Shown here: positions 37,969 through 46,315 of the stretch, piece after piece
Position numbering within the stretch: the stretch's first letter is position 1
Layout of the letters: each line of letters starts with the position of its first letter
DNA from: Lactobacillus sp. 0.1XD8-4
GTDB lineage: Bacteria; Bacillota; Bacilli; Lactobacillales; Lactobacillaceae
Assembly (NCBI RefSeq): GCF_009663775.1
Contig: NZ_RDBR01000002.1
Location: 18,304-82,303 of the forward strand
Length of the DNA: 64,000 bases
Direction: 5' to 3'
Made by a program: the position numbers and the translations under genes
Notes under the pieces: generated by a model
Database searches by the model: none
What the model saw: the letters and a program-made list of their open reading frames with translations, nothing else
What the model was told of the DNA's origin: nothing

Positions 37969-38889
37969 ATGAAAACAACTGATTATTTAGTAAAAAGTAT
38001 GACAAAAGATGGTAAGTTCCGGGCTTATGCAGTTAATGCCACCCAGATTGTAGAAAAAGCACACCAAATTCATGATACATGGAGTGCTTCGTCTGCTGCC
38101 CTCGGTCGTACGCTAATTGGAACCTTACTATTAGCTACTTCCAGTCTTCAAGGTGAAGCAGGAATGACAGTTAAGATTCAAGGGAATGGACCAGTTGGCT
38201 TTATTGTGGCCGATGGAACAGCGCAAGGAACAGTAAAAGGATATATGGGAAATCCACATGTTTCATTACCTGCTAATGATAAGGGAAAGATTGATGTTGC
38301 ACAGGCGATTGGCGATAAAGGAACCCTTTCTGTTACCAAAATGGCACCAGGGGATAAAACACCCTATACTGGTGAAGTCAATTTAGTGTCTGGAGAATTA
38401 GGGGATGACTTTACTTATTACTTAGCTCAATCAGAGCAAATTCCATCAGCAGTTGGGTTATCGGTATTTGTTAATCCTGATGAGAGCATTGATGTTGCTG
38501 GTGGCTTTATGATTCAAGTAATGCCAGGAGCAAGCGATGAAGAGATTAGTAAATTAGAAAAGACATTAAAAGAACTACCATTGGTTTCACAATTGCTTCG
38601 TGATGGCGACACCCCTGAAGATATTTTAAAGAAAATTTTTGGCGATGATTTGAAGATTCTTGAAACGATGCCAGTTCGTTATGAGTGTGATTGTTCTAAG
38701 GAACGATTTGCTCATGCTTTAGAAAGTATTTCTAAAGATGACATGAAGAAGTTAATTGATGAAGATCATCATGCAGAAACCGTTTGTCAATTTTGTGGGA
38801 AGAAATATGAATTTAATGAGGATGAGTTAAAGGCTATTTATGCCAAAATGACTGCTAAAAATAATCAAGAAGAGCAGAATAAAAATTAA
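37969..38889 (+). CDS. hslO: Redox-regulated chaperone Hsp33
   Basis: This 306-residue holdase chaperone is activated by oxidation. The C-terminal zinc centre has CDC (YECDCSKERF) and CQFC (VCQFCGKKYEF), the four redox-active Cys of the family. The ATG at 37969 follows AAGGAGGAA; a start at 37882 would run through the preceding terminator hairpin and is rejected. It sits between ftsH and dusB, as in many Firmicutes. Confidence 0.95.
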   Translation: MKTTDYLVKSMTKDGKFRAYAVNATQIVEKAHQIHDTWSASSAALGRTLIGTLLLATSSLQGEAGMTVKIQGNGPVGFIVADGTAQGTVKGYMGNPHVSLPANDKGKIDVAQAIGDKGTLSVTKMAPGDKTPYTGEVNLVSGELGDDFTYYLAQSEQIPSAVGLSVFVNPDESIDVAGGFMIQVMPGASDEEISKLEKTLKELPLVSQLLRDGDTPEDILKKIFGDDLKILETMPVRYECDCSKERFAHALESISKDDMKKLIDEDHHAETVCQFCGKKYEFNEDELKAIYAKMTAKNNQEEQNKN

Positions 38890-38892
38890 TTT

Positions 38893-38922
38893 TTGGTGCT
38901 TCACGGTTTGATATGCTATGAT
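38893..38922 (+). promoter_or_regulatory. Promoter of dusB-lysS
   Basis: TTGGTG (38893-38898) and TATGAT (38917-38922) have 18-base spacing. The sequence around the -10 (ATATGCTATGATAGT) closely matches the ftsH promoter. An AAACTG/CAGTTT inverted repeat lies in the leader at about 38952-38975. Confidence 0.6.
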
Positions 38923-39000
38923 AGTTGAGTTATCGGACAATTTTTAAATAATGAAACTGGAAGGCCAGCGCAGTTTCTTATACAGTAATGAGGTGAAAAA

Positions 39001-40011
39001 ATGAAGTGGAAGATCGGTAACGTTGAAATTCCAAATCAAGTTGTCGTTGCTCCAATGGCTGGAGTAACAAATTCGGCTTTTCGGGTTATCTGTAAAAGAT
39101 TTGGTGCTGGTTATGTTGTCTGTGAAATGATCTCAGACCGGGGCATCATGTACCATAATCAGCGCACGTTAAATATGATGGATGTTGACCCAACTGAACA
39201 TCCAATGGGGATTCAAATTTTTGGTGGGACCAAAGAGACTTTAGTTGAAGCAGCAAAGTATGTTGACCAACATACTGCGGCGGATGTTATTGATATTAAT
39301 ATGGGATGCCCGGTTAATAAGGTAGTCAAGACTGATGCTGGAGCCCGCTGGTTGTTAGATCCAAATAAAGTATATGAAATGGTATCTTATGTTACTGACG
39401 CAGTAAAGAAGCCGGTAACCGTTAAGATGCGGACTGGTTGGGATGACAAACATATTTTAGCAGTGGAAAATGCGCTTGCTGCTGAACGTGCCGGTGCTAG
39501 TGCTATTGCAATGCATGGCCGAACGCGAAAACAGATGTATACGGGACATGCTGATTGGAATATACTAAAAGAAGTAGCGAGTCAATTGAAAATCCCATTT
39601 ATGGCTAATGGTGATGTTCGGACGCCAGAAGATGCAAAGAAGATTCTTGACATGACAGGGGCAACAGCGGCGATGATTGGTCGTGCTGCCATGGGTAATC
39701 CTTGGATGTTAAAACGAACCGAACATTATTTAGAAACTGGTGAGCTGCTTCCCGAGGCTACTCCCGAGCAAAAGATTAAAATGGCTAAAGACCACCTTAA
39801 TCGATTGGTGGATTTAAAAGGTGAGTATGTCGGGGTGCGCGAATTCCGTGGATTGTCAACTTATTACATTAAGGGAATTCCACGAGCTGCACGGACCAAA
39901 GTAGCATTGGTAGAAGCAGAGACACTGGCTGAAATGAATGAGATTTTTGACCGTTTTGCTGAACAAACTGCCCAGCGTGAAGCAGAAAAAGCAGCGCGGA
40001 AGCAAGCTTAA
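39001..40011 (+). CDS. dusB: tRNA-dihydrouridine synthase
   Basis: This 336-residue FMN enzyme reduces uridine in tRNA D-loops. It has [12 protein letters not shown] at the N-terminus, the catalytic Cys in [17 protein letters not shown], the tRNA-contact segment [10 protein letters not shown] and [17 protein letters not shown]. Length and motifs fit the DusB group. It is 20 bases upstream of lysS with an AGGAGGAGAAG site between, so the two are probably co-transcribed. Confidence 0.95.
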   Translation: MKWKIGNVEIPNQVVVAPMAGVTNSAFRVICKRFGAGYVVCEMISDRGIMYHNQRTLNMMDVDPTEHPMGIQIFGGTKETLVEAAKYVDQHTAADVIDINMGCPVNKVVKTDAGARWLLDPNKVYEMVSYVTDAVKKPVTVKMRTGWDDKHILAVENALAAERAGASAIAMHGRTRKQMYTGHADWNILKEVASQLKIPFMANGDVRTPEDAKKILDMTGATAAMIGRAAMGNPWMLKRTEHYLETGELLPEATPEQKIKMAKDHLNRLVDLKGEYVGVREFRGLSTYYIKGIPRAARTKVALVEAETLAEMNEIFDRFAEQTAQREAEKAARKQA

Positions 40012-40031
40012 ATTACGAGGAGGAGAAGATA

Positions 40032-41555
40032 GTGTCACAAGAGTTAGATCAGATGCGTGTTCGACGTGAAAAAATGGAAGAATTGAAGCAGGCTGGGATT
40101 GAACCATTCGGCCGTCGCTTTAAGCGGGATCACCTTGCACAAGATTTACACGATAAATTCGATCAATACGATAAAGAAGAATTAAACGAGATGGGCGCTA
40201 AGGTTATTATTGCGGGACGGATGACAAGAAAGCGGAGCAGCGGGAAAGCAGGCTTTGCTGATTTTGTTGACCGTACCGGTAAGATTCAGGTATACGCTCG
40301 TAAAGATATGGTTGGCGACGAACCATACCATATTTTCAAGCGGTCTGATATTGGTGACTTCCTAGGGATTGAAGGGGATGTTATTAAGACCGATACTGGT
40401 GAATTGACTGTGCGGGCGCATAAAATTACCTTCTTGTCTAAGGCTTTACGTCCACTTCCCAATAAGTGGGATGGTGTTACTGATCCAGAAACTATTTATC
40501 GTCAGCGTTACCTCGACTTGATTTCGAATCCAGAAAGTTTTAAACGATTCCACCAGCGGACGGCAATTATTAAGGCGGTTCGTAAATACATGGATGATCA
40601 TGACTTTACCGAAGTTGAAACCCCGATTTTGAACACCCAAGCTGGTGGGGCTAATGCACGTCCATTTATCACGCACCATAATGCTCTTGATATTGATATG
40701 TACCTGCGAATCGCAACAGAATTATATTTGAAGCGATTGATTGTCGGTGGCTTTGAACGGGTATATGAACTTGGCCGGATTTTCCGTAATGAAGGGATGG
40801 ACCCTCACCATAATCCTGAATTTACGACGATGGAAACTTACGCTGCCTACTTTGATTTCCAAGATGTAATGGATGAAACAGAAGGGATTGTTAAGGCAGC
40901 AGCGAAGGTTGTTTCTGATGATGGTAAGATCACGTATCAAGGACATGAGATTGACCTTGGTGGTGAATTTAAGCGGATTACCATGGTTGATGCAGTTAAA
41001 GAAAAGACTGGCGTTGACTTTAGCAAGGAAATGACGGATGACGAAGCGAAGAAGCTTGCGGATGAACACCATGTTCAATACGAACCCTACTGGACAAAGG
41101 GACATATTTTAAATGCATTCTTTGAAGAGTTTGTTGAGGATACTTTGATTCAGCCAACATTCGTTTATGAATTTCCAGTTGAAGTTTCACCGTTAGCAAA
41201 GCGGAATGCTGATAATCCAGCAATGACAGATCGGTTTGAATTATATGTCGATGGTAGTGAACTCGCTAATGCCTTTAGTGAATTGAATGACCCAATTGAC
41301 CAAAAAGAACGATTTGAAATGCAAGCTAAAGAAAAGGCTAATGGTAATGATGAAGCTGAACCCGTTGATTTAGACTATGTTCAAGCACTTGAATATGGGA
41401 TGCCGCCAACAGGTGGATTGGGAATTGGTATTGACCGTCTTGTAATGTTATTAACTGATGCAAAGTCAATCCGGGATGTTATCCTCTTCCCAACAATGCG
41501 TCCAGAAAAGGAAGCTAAGAACGATTCAAAGAAAAAGAAGAACAAGAAGAAGTAA
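40032..41555 (+). CDS. lysS: Lysyl-tRNA synthetase (class II), 3' end supplied by the integrated element
   Basis: This 507-residue synthetase starts at a GTG after AGGAGGAG. It has the OB-fold anticodon domain (about residues 60-160), class II motif 2 [15 protein letters not shown] and motif 3 [13 protein letters not shown]. After [10 protein letters not shown] (41483-41513) the coding tail comes from the integrated element: it ends [13 protein letters not shown]. The displaced native ending is EENGKKGKKKKK at 62.74-62.78 kb. Both tails are Lys-rich, so function is probably kept. The native terminator was also displaced; a hairpin at 41713-41746 in the element replaces it. Confidence 0.96.
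   Translation: MSQELDQMRVRREKMEELKQAGIEPFGRRFKRDHLAQDLHDKFDQYDKEELNEMGAKVIIAGRMTRKRSSGKAGFADFVDRTGKIQVYARKDMVGDEPYHIFKRSDIGDFLGIEGDVIKTDTGELTVRAHKITFLSKALRPLPNKWDGVTDPETIYRQRYLDLISNPESFKRFHQRTAIIKAVRKYMDDHDFTEVETPILNTQAGGANARPFITHHNALDIDMYLRIATELYLKRLIVGGFERVYELGRIFRNEGMDPHHNPEFTTMETYAAYFDFQDVMDETEGIVKAAAKVVSDDGKITYQGHEIDLGGEFKRITMVDAVKEKTGVDFSKEMTDDEAKKLADEHHVQYEPYWTKGHILNAFFEEFVEDTLIQPTFVYEFPVEVSPLAKRNADNPAMTDRFELYVDGSELANAFSELNDPIDQKERFEMQAKEKANGNDEAEPVDLDYVQALEYGMPPTGGLGIGIDRLVMLLTDAKSIRDVILFPTMRPEKEAKNDSKKKKNKKK
41487..41514 (+). other. attL core repeat in lysS
   Basis: TTCCCAACAATGCGTCC, then A, then GAAAAGGAAG: this matches 62715-62742 with one mismatch at base 18. Downstream of this point the lysS tail diverges from the displaced copy. 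Confidence 0.85.
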
Positions 41556-41648
41556 GCTGAATGGTTGATTTAAGGGCATTTAGAATACGTTAAAACTATT
41601 TGCAAGTTCTGATATGATTCTTTATAAGATTAGAAATTAGGGTGTATA

Positions 41649-41666
41649 TACACCAAAAATACACCA
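41649..41666 (+). repeat. Left copy of an 18-bp terminal direct repeat
   Basis: TACACCAAAAATACACCA is found again at 62594-62611. The left copy is preceded by GGTGTATA, making GGTGTATATACACC, a palindrome. These are probably integrase arm-type or excisionase binding sites. Confidence 0.65.
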
Positions 41667-41712
41667 AATTTAATAAAATAGTTAGATAAAAAAGCTGACA
41701 TAAAAAATGAAG

Positions 41713-41746
41713 ACTTCATTTCTCGCTTAGAGAGATGAAGTTTTTT
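41713..41746 (+). terminator. Terminator supplied to lysS by the element
   Basis: A 12-bp stem (41713-41724 and 41730-41741) with a 5-base loop is followed by TTTTTT. A close relative of this hairpin occurs at 46076-46108. Confidence 0.8.
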
Positions 41747-41760
41747 AATTAATGTCTTTA

Positions 41761-42530
41761 GACCTAGTTGAGCGCGTGAGCAGAGCGAATGCACGAAACA
41801 AAAAACCGCCTGCTATGCGGGTGGGCGATAAAAATTATATAAAAAAGGCCTCTTTTGCCTTAAGATGTAGGTGTTCAAGCCAAAGTCAATAAGGGAAAAG
41901 AGGTTATATAAATATGGCTAATAAATTAAATAGATTAGCCCATACGAAGTAGTTATGTAAGTATCATATCGTATTCATACCAAAGTATAGGCGTAAAGCA
42001 ATTTTCAATCAATACCGAAGAGACCTAAGAGACTATATTCGTTTGTTGTGCAAATATAAGGGAGTAGAAATAATTGAAGGTCATATGATGCCAGATCATG
42101 TGCACTTGTTAGTAAGTATTCCGCCGAAGCTAAGTGTATCGCAGTTTATGGGATACTTAAAAGGGAAAAGTGCATTAATGATGTTTGATCGACATGCAAA
42201 TTTAAAATACAAATATGGGAACCGACATTTTTGGGCTGAAGGCTACTATGTAAGTACAGTTGGATTGAATGAATCCACGATAAAGAAGTATATCCGAAAT
42301 CAAGAGAAACATGATATAGCAATGGATAAGCTAACAAGTGTGGAATATTCGGACCCTTTTAAGGGTAAGTGAGGTAGTACAAACACCGCTTAAAGCGGTG
42401 GCAAAGTAGTCAGAGCATTTTGGCTTGAGCAAAGCGAAAGCCAGCGCCTTGAGACGCCGGCTTTTATTATCGGCTTATAGCCGATGTGCAAACCACCCGT
42501 TTGACGGGTGGTTATGATTCTTTTGAAAAA
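41761..42530 (+). mobile_element. IS200/IS605-type insertion sequence, probably inactive
   Basis: A Y1-transposase gene is flanked by subterminal hairpins and has no inverted terminal repeats, as expected for IS200. The left hairpin is CCGCCTGC-TAT-GCGGGTGG (41806-41824) and the right is AACCACCCGT-TTG-ACGGGTGGTT (42491-42513). Other palindromes lie in the tail (CACCGCTT/AAGCGGTG near 42384-42400; AGCCAGCG/CGCCGGCT near 42440-42463). Exact ends are approximate because IS200 makes no target duplication. Confidence 0.75.
41914..42372 (+). pseudogene. tnpA: IS200-type transposase TnpA with an amber stop at codon 13
   Basis: The frame from ATG 41914 reads MANKLNRLAHTK, then TAG (41950-41952), then LCKYHIVFIPKYRRK and onward to 42372, 152 codons in all. 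The family normally has Trp at this place (TKWLCKYH), so TGG to TAG is the likely single change. The HUH motif (PDHVHLLVSI) and the catalytic Tyr (KKYIRNQE) are intact. An internal start at 42043 would give a 109-residue fragment lacking the first strand. The protein would normally act as a dimer cutting single-stranded DNA. Confidence 0.85.
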
Positions 42531-42726
42531 ACTAGTTATATCCCATGAGAGCCAAAATAAGCCTCAAATGAGCACACTTTGAGGGTTTGATAAATTAATC
42601 AAATCGCCTTAAAAGAGCCTCTAAAAGCAATATATAAAGAAAAAAACAGGTACCACATAAATTTAATAAATGAATTACAGTATCTTGATTTTTGTTTGAT
42701 CAAGATGCTTTGATATGGAATATATT

Positions 42727-42780
42727 TGCTACTAATTAGTAGTAAATATGTTATTAACATGCTATAATAATATAGCAATA
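42727..42780 (+). promoter_or_regulatory. Promoter and palindromic operators of the toxin-antitoxin pair
   Basis: There is an extended -10 (TGCTATAAT, 42760-42768) with a weak -35. Two palindromes overlap it: CTACTAATTAGTAG (about 42729-42742) and GCTATAATAATATAGC (42761-42776). This is typical of autoregulation by an HTH antitoxin. Confidence 0.6.
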
Positions 42781-42799
42781 AAATACTAGGAGGATTGTA

Positions 42800-43090
42800 A
42801 TGGAGGTTGGTGAGGCGTTAGCAAAATTGAAATTTCTGGTTAATCATGACCATTTTTATATGGTTCAACGACAAAGCAGAATGGCAATGCCAGTTTCAGT
42901 AACGTTGGCTAAGGAAATAGTTAGACAATTATCTGTTAGCGATTTTGTAAAATATGAACCAAATCGAAATAATCCATTACAATTTGTTTGGGTATTTAAG
43001 ACTAGTGATGGTCAAACTTATTACATTAAGTTTGTATTTACTGAAAATAACCAAAAAGTAGTATTTATCAGTTTTCATCTTAATTATTAA
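42800..43090 (+). CDS. MqsR-like mRNA interferase toxin
   Basis: This 96-residue protein resembles MqsR in order of motifs: LKFLVNHDHFYM (compare VKKLVNAGQVR), VRQLSVSDFVKYEP (compare IIGLSESDFYKSM) and the closing strands TYYIKFVFTENNQKVVFISF (compare QVYLKITVIHDVLIVSF). MqsR cuts mRNA at GC-containing sites. An AGGAGG site precedes the ATG. It is followed 14 bases later by an HTH gene, the toxin-first order of mqsRA. The match is from memory of the family, with low identity. Confidence 0.6.
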   Translation: MEVGEALAKLKFLVNHDHFYMVQRQSRMAMPVSVTLAKEIVRQLSVSDFVKYEPNRNNPLQFVWVFKTSDGQTYYIKFVFTENNQKVVFISFHLNY

Positions 43091-43104
43091 AGGAGGAGGT
43101 TTAT

Positions 43105-44028
43105 ATGGCTTACCAGAAGAACTTTACAACTACTTATACCATCAACGGACATGAGTACACAGTAACAGCACCAGCTCTTTTTGATAGTAACACCAATGAA
43201 CTGATTCCAGATAAGGAACTGGATGACCAAGCTGCTGAAATGGCTCGTCAACAATATCGTGATGAGATGGGATTGTTGTCACCTCAAGAGTTAAAGCAAT
43301 ACCGTGCTAAAGTAGGGCTATCTCAACGCAATTTAGCTGAACTAACTGGATTAAGTCCGAACACCATTGCACTTTATGAAGCTGGTGCATTTCCAACTAA
43401 GGCTAATAATAGATTATTGAAGTCACTCATTGCTAATGATGATGTGCTTCAACAGTATATTACTGATGAGAAAAATGATTATTCCGATGAACTAGCTTCA
43501 AAGGTTAATTCTTATCTAAGTAAAAGTGATAGTATTGTTGAATCGCAAAAGGAGCAACCTAGGTTTACGGCGGTGCAGTTAGCTAATTGGCTCCGGGTTG
43601 AAAACTATTTTGAAAGAGATAGTGACTTAAATATTGACCCGTTAACACAAATGAAGGTCATAAAGCTTCTCTACATTGCGTATGGAAGATTTTTAGCTGC
43701 AACCAGAAATAAGTTATTTTCTTCAACAATTGTTCACTTTCAGTATGGTCCATTGATAACTGAAGTACATGCTAAATTTAATGGTCAGAGTGTTCTGGAT
43801 ATTAATAAACCAGATAAAGAAGCGATGAATGACTATAACCTGGTTTCACAAGATGGTGAAATTGTAGATCTTCTAAGTAAAGTGAATGAAGATTATATTA
43901 ATTACAATGCTGCTCGACTAAGTAAGCAAACTCATCAACCAGGTTCGCCGTGGGATTTAACCCCAGATAGGCAAGTAATTAAGGATCAGTTGATTTTTGA
44001 TACGTTTAAACATGGAATAGAAGAATAG
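43105..44028 (+). CDS. MqsA-like HTH antitoxin fused to a Panacea (DUF4065) domain
   Basis: This is a 307-residue protein. Residues about 1-60 resemble the antitoxin linker (APALFDSNTNELIPDKELDD). Residues 70-110 are an Xre-like HTH (YRAKVGLSQRNLAELTGLSP followed by NTIALYEAG). Residues about 155-290 match the Panacea/SocA-like domain (MKVIKLLYIAYGRFLAA, FQYGPLITEVHAKF). The zinc-binding Cys pairs of E. coli MqsA are absent. Panacea domains are known as toxin-neutralising modules that pair with many unrelated toxins. It is preceded by GGAGGAGG and is in an operon with the toxin. Confidence 0.75.
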   Translation: MAYQKNFTTTYTINGHEYTVTAPALFDSNTNELIPDKELDDQAAEMARQQYRDEMGLLSPQELKQYRAKVGLSQRNLAELTGLSPNTIALYEAGAFPTKANNRLLKSLIANDDVLQQYITDEKNDYSDELASKVNSYLSKSDSIVESQKEQPRFTAVQLANWLRVENYFERDSDLNIDPLTQMKVIKLLYIAYGRFLAATRNKLFSSTIVHFQYGPLITEVHAKFNGQSVLDINKPDKEAMNDYNLVSQDGEIVDLLSKVNEDYINYNAARLSKQTHQPGSPWDLTPDRQVIKDQLIFDTFKHGIEE

Positions 44029-44147
44029 ATTTATGGAACATTTCTGACTTGAAGTGTTCCATTTTTAATATATGATTTTGTTAAAATCTTGATTACTAAA
44101 ATATTTATTTATGATAATGAGAATTCTTATTAAGGAGAGATGATTTA

Positions 44148-45686
44148 TTGACAATTGAAGAAATGTGCAATCAAGTTTTCTTCAACCTTTTTATACCTGA
44201 ACAATGCAATGAAAGTATAAAAGGGAAAGCTCAGTTAAAAATAATAAAACTTATGCAAGAAATGGGAATTATGGATTTAGGCTATTATGATGTTACAAGG
44301 GAAAGTGAATGGATACTTGCTGAACTTACTTGTAAACTTAATTCTATTATAAAAAAACGCCTAGATAGGTTGAATATCCTAGGCGTTCAAGAGTGTTGTA
44401 TAAGGATAGCTGATGTATTAAGTGCTTTTAGCTTTGCAATATTTGAGCCGGATACTATTTCAAAAAATAGTAAGAGCTTAATAGATGGAATAAATATTTT
44501 ATCTCAGATTTTTGGTGAAAAACCTGAAGGAATGGAGCTTCAAGAAAAAATAGGAATATTAAAGGAAGCGTTAAATTTACTCTATTTTGAGACAGAGAGC
44601 AATATTGAAAATAATAATTGTCAAAATAAGACAATAGAAGGATTTATGGATTTACTAGAACTAGAAACTAGTACTATTTTAGTTTATGAGCTAAAGAAAT
44701 CTTTGAGAATAAGCAAGAACTGTGTAATTCATTTTGAGGAGAATCCTTTACATATATATTCAGAACAGTTGGAAGATGTAAATAAGGTTTTACAAAAAAT
44801 GCTAACCGTTAAAGAATCATTATACGATGAAACTGCTAATGAAGTAATGTCGCTTTTTAGGGAGGAAAAAGGATTTAATGATAAGAGTCTCTTCCTTTTA
44901 TGCAATGAATTTGAAAGTAATGAAACCGTTTCTTTAAGTTTAAAAGATATGAAAGCCTTAATTAAGGAAAAACTTTGTTTAAATGAAAAACAACTTGATT
45001 TTTTTGTTAGTATCATGTTTTTAAATTATAAAGATAAAACACATGATGAAATTATAAGAAATGTTAATTGTGGCTTTTTCACTACTCCATTTGCTATGGA
45101 TGTAGAAGGGAAAGTTTGGCTTAATAAATCTAATTTATATGAGGCGGCAAAGTATTTAAGAAGAAGAGTGATAAATGAAGATATTCCTTTATCAAAGAAT
45201 ATAAAGAATGTGATTAAAGAGAAGATAAATGAAAAGAAATTGCCTATTATAAAAAAAGAATTGCAGATTAAAGGAATTAAATGTTTTACAAATGTTGATT
45301 TAGCAAAAGATAAGGTATTAAAAAAGTTGTTTTATGGAATTAAAAATACACCTCATGAGATTGATTTGTACTATGTTAGTAACAATGTTCTTAAAATCTA
45401 TGATTTGAAAAATTATTTAATTCCTTTGTCAGTAAAGGAAAGTGTTATAAGAATTGGAAATAGTATTGCTAAAGAAGCGACCAAATTACATAACTTAAAT
45501 AATATTTTAGAAAACAATCACAAGCTTATTGAAGAAAGACTTAATTTACATTTTAATTCCATAGAGTATGCTATATTGCTTACGACAGATTGTTATTATG
45601 CAGACAAGAACAAAGATATTTCGGTAATTTTTGTTGATGATTTTTTAAGGATGTTAAGAAAAAAATTTGATACTAAAAACGAATAA
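44148..45686 (+). CDS. Putative PD-(D/E)xK nuclease, single-gene cargo of unknown function
   Basis: This 512-residue protein is not one I recognise. The first about 390 residues are mostly helical, with no membrane segment or signal. The C-terminal part has PHEIDLYYVSNNVLKIYDLK (residues 402-421): Asp406 on one strand and Asp419-x-Lys421 on the next give the core of a PD-(D/E)xK nuclease fold, as in NERD-type or restriction-type nucleases. The gene is very AT-rich compared with flanking chromosomal genes. It starts at a TTG after AAGGAGAG. It sits alone between a toxin-antitoxin pair and a small RNA candidate, so an anti-phage role is plausible but inferred. Confidence 0.6.
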   Translation: MTIEEMCNQVFFNLFIPEQCNESIKGKAQLKIIKLMQEMGIMDLGYYDVTRESEWILAELTCKLNSIIKKRLDRLNILGVQECCIRIADVLSAFSFAIFEPDTISKNSKSLIDGINILSQIFGEKPEGMELQEKIGILKEALNLLYFETESNIENNNCQNKTIEGFMDLLELETSTILVYELKKSLRISKNCVIHFEENPLHIYSEQLEDVNKVLQKMLTVKESLYDETANEVMSLFREEKGFNDKSLFLLCNEFESNETVSLSLKDMKALIKEKLCLNEKQLDFFVSIMFLNYKDKTHDEIIRNVNCGFFTTPFAMDVEGKVWLNKSNLYEAAKYLRRRVINEDIPLSKNIKNVIKEKINEKKLPIIKKELQIKGIKCFTNVDLAKDKVLKKLFYGIKNTPHEIDLYYVSNNVLKIYDLKNYLIPLSVKESVIRIGNSIAKEATKLHNLNNILENNHKLIEERLNLHFNSIEYAILLTTDCYYADKNKDISVIFVDDFLRMLRKKFDTKNE

Positions 45687-45798
45687 GAAAAATTAACATG
45701 AACATATCAGGAACAAGTATAGATAGGTGTGTTTAAGCCTAATTCCAGTCACATCAGCTTTTGATCATAGTTTCTGAATGCGTATTTAACACAAAGCC

Positions 45799-45926
45799 TT
45801 GACATGTTTAGAGTCGAATGCTATCAATACTTGAACCACCCTAAAATAGCGACTTTAGTCAGCATTAGATAAAGTGAGATAGCCTATTATAACGCTATTT
45901 GCAAACGTTATAATAGGCTATTTTTT
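45799..45926 (+). ncRNA. Candidate small RNA with its own promoter and terminator
   Basis: TTGACA (45799-45804) and TATCAA (45822-45827) with 17-base spacing would start an RNA near 45834. A perfect 14-bp stem (45881-45894 and 45906-45919) followed by ATTTTTT ends it at about 45926. The RNA would be about 90 bases and has no reading frame I would call; it contains a GACTTTAGTC palindrome (about 45851-45860). The hairpin might instead end read-through from the nuclease gene. Confidence 0.45.
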
Positions 45927-46075
45927 ATACAAAAATATTATCAGTTTCTCACGTGATTTTCAAAATAACTATTTTAATTTTTGACTAAGTGGAACTAATG
46001 ATAGTCATATCAACATTTAGGATTAATAATATGTGTGAAAAAGTGTGAAATAGTAGAGGAATATATCAACTATAA

Positions 46076-46108
46076 AGACTTCATTTCTCAATGAGAAAGA
46101 TGAAGTCT
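46076..46108 (+). repeat. Second copy of the element's left-end hairpin
   Basis: AGACTTCATTTCTC-AAT-GAGAAAGATGAAGTCT matches the lysS-proximal hairpin (41711-41741) in both arms with a different loop. It lacks a T run, so it is not an efficient terminator. Confidence 0.6.
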
Positions 46109-46149
46109 TCTATGGCATAAAAAGTCAAATCATAAGGCGAAAATTTGAT

Positions 46150-46254
46150 GAAATTTAATTAGCAAATTTAATTGAATTAACAAAAGTGTAACTAGAAGTT
46201 TCTATTAAGCCAGAGTTTTTAGAAAATTTAGTTATAAAGAATGATGGAGAGTAA
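46150..46254 (+). pseudogene. Possible decayed reading frame
   Basis: One frame reads LANLIELTKV, TAA, LEVSIKPEFLENLVIKNDGE, TAA. It has an earlier TAA just before LANL. Both internal stops could come from CAA. The amino acid pattern looks coding, but I recognise no family and there is no start. Treat this as a weak call. Confidence 0.25.
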
Positions 46255-46315
46255 AAAATGTTGTAATATTTAGCTGATATAATATAAAAACATAACCTTA
46301 TTAAGGACAGAAAAT

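Noticed and set aside
42043..42372. Intact 109-residue IS200 transposase
   Set aside because: The reading frame extends upstream through a single TAG to a normal family N-terminus, so the short frame is the remnant of a disrupted gene.
44356..44387. AACGCCTAG/CTAGGCGTT inverted repeat inside the putative nuclease gene
   Set aside because: It is in the coding frame, has no T run after it, and may be chance; noted only as a possible RNA structure.
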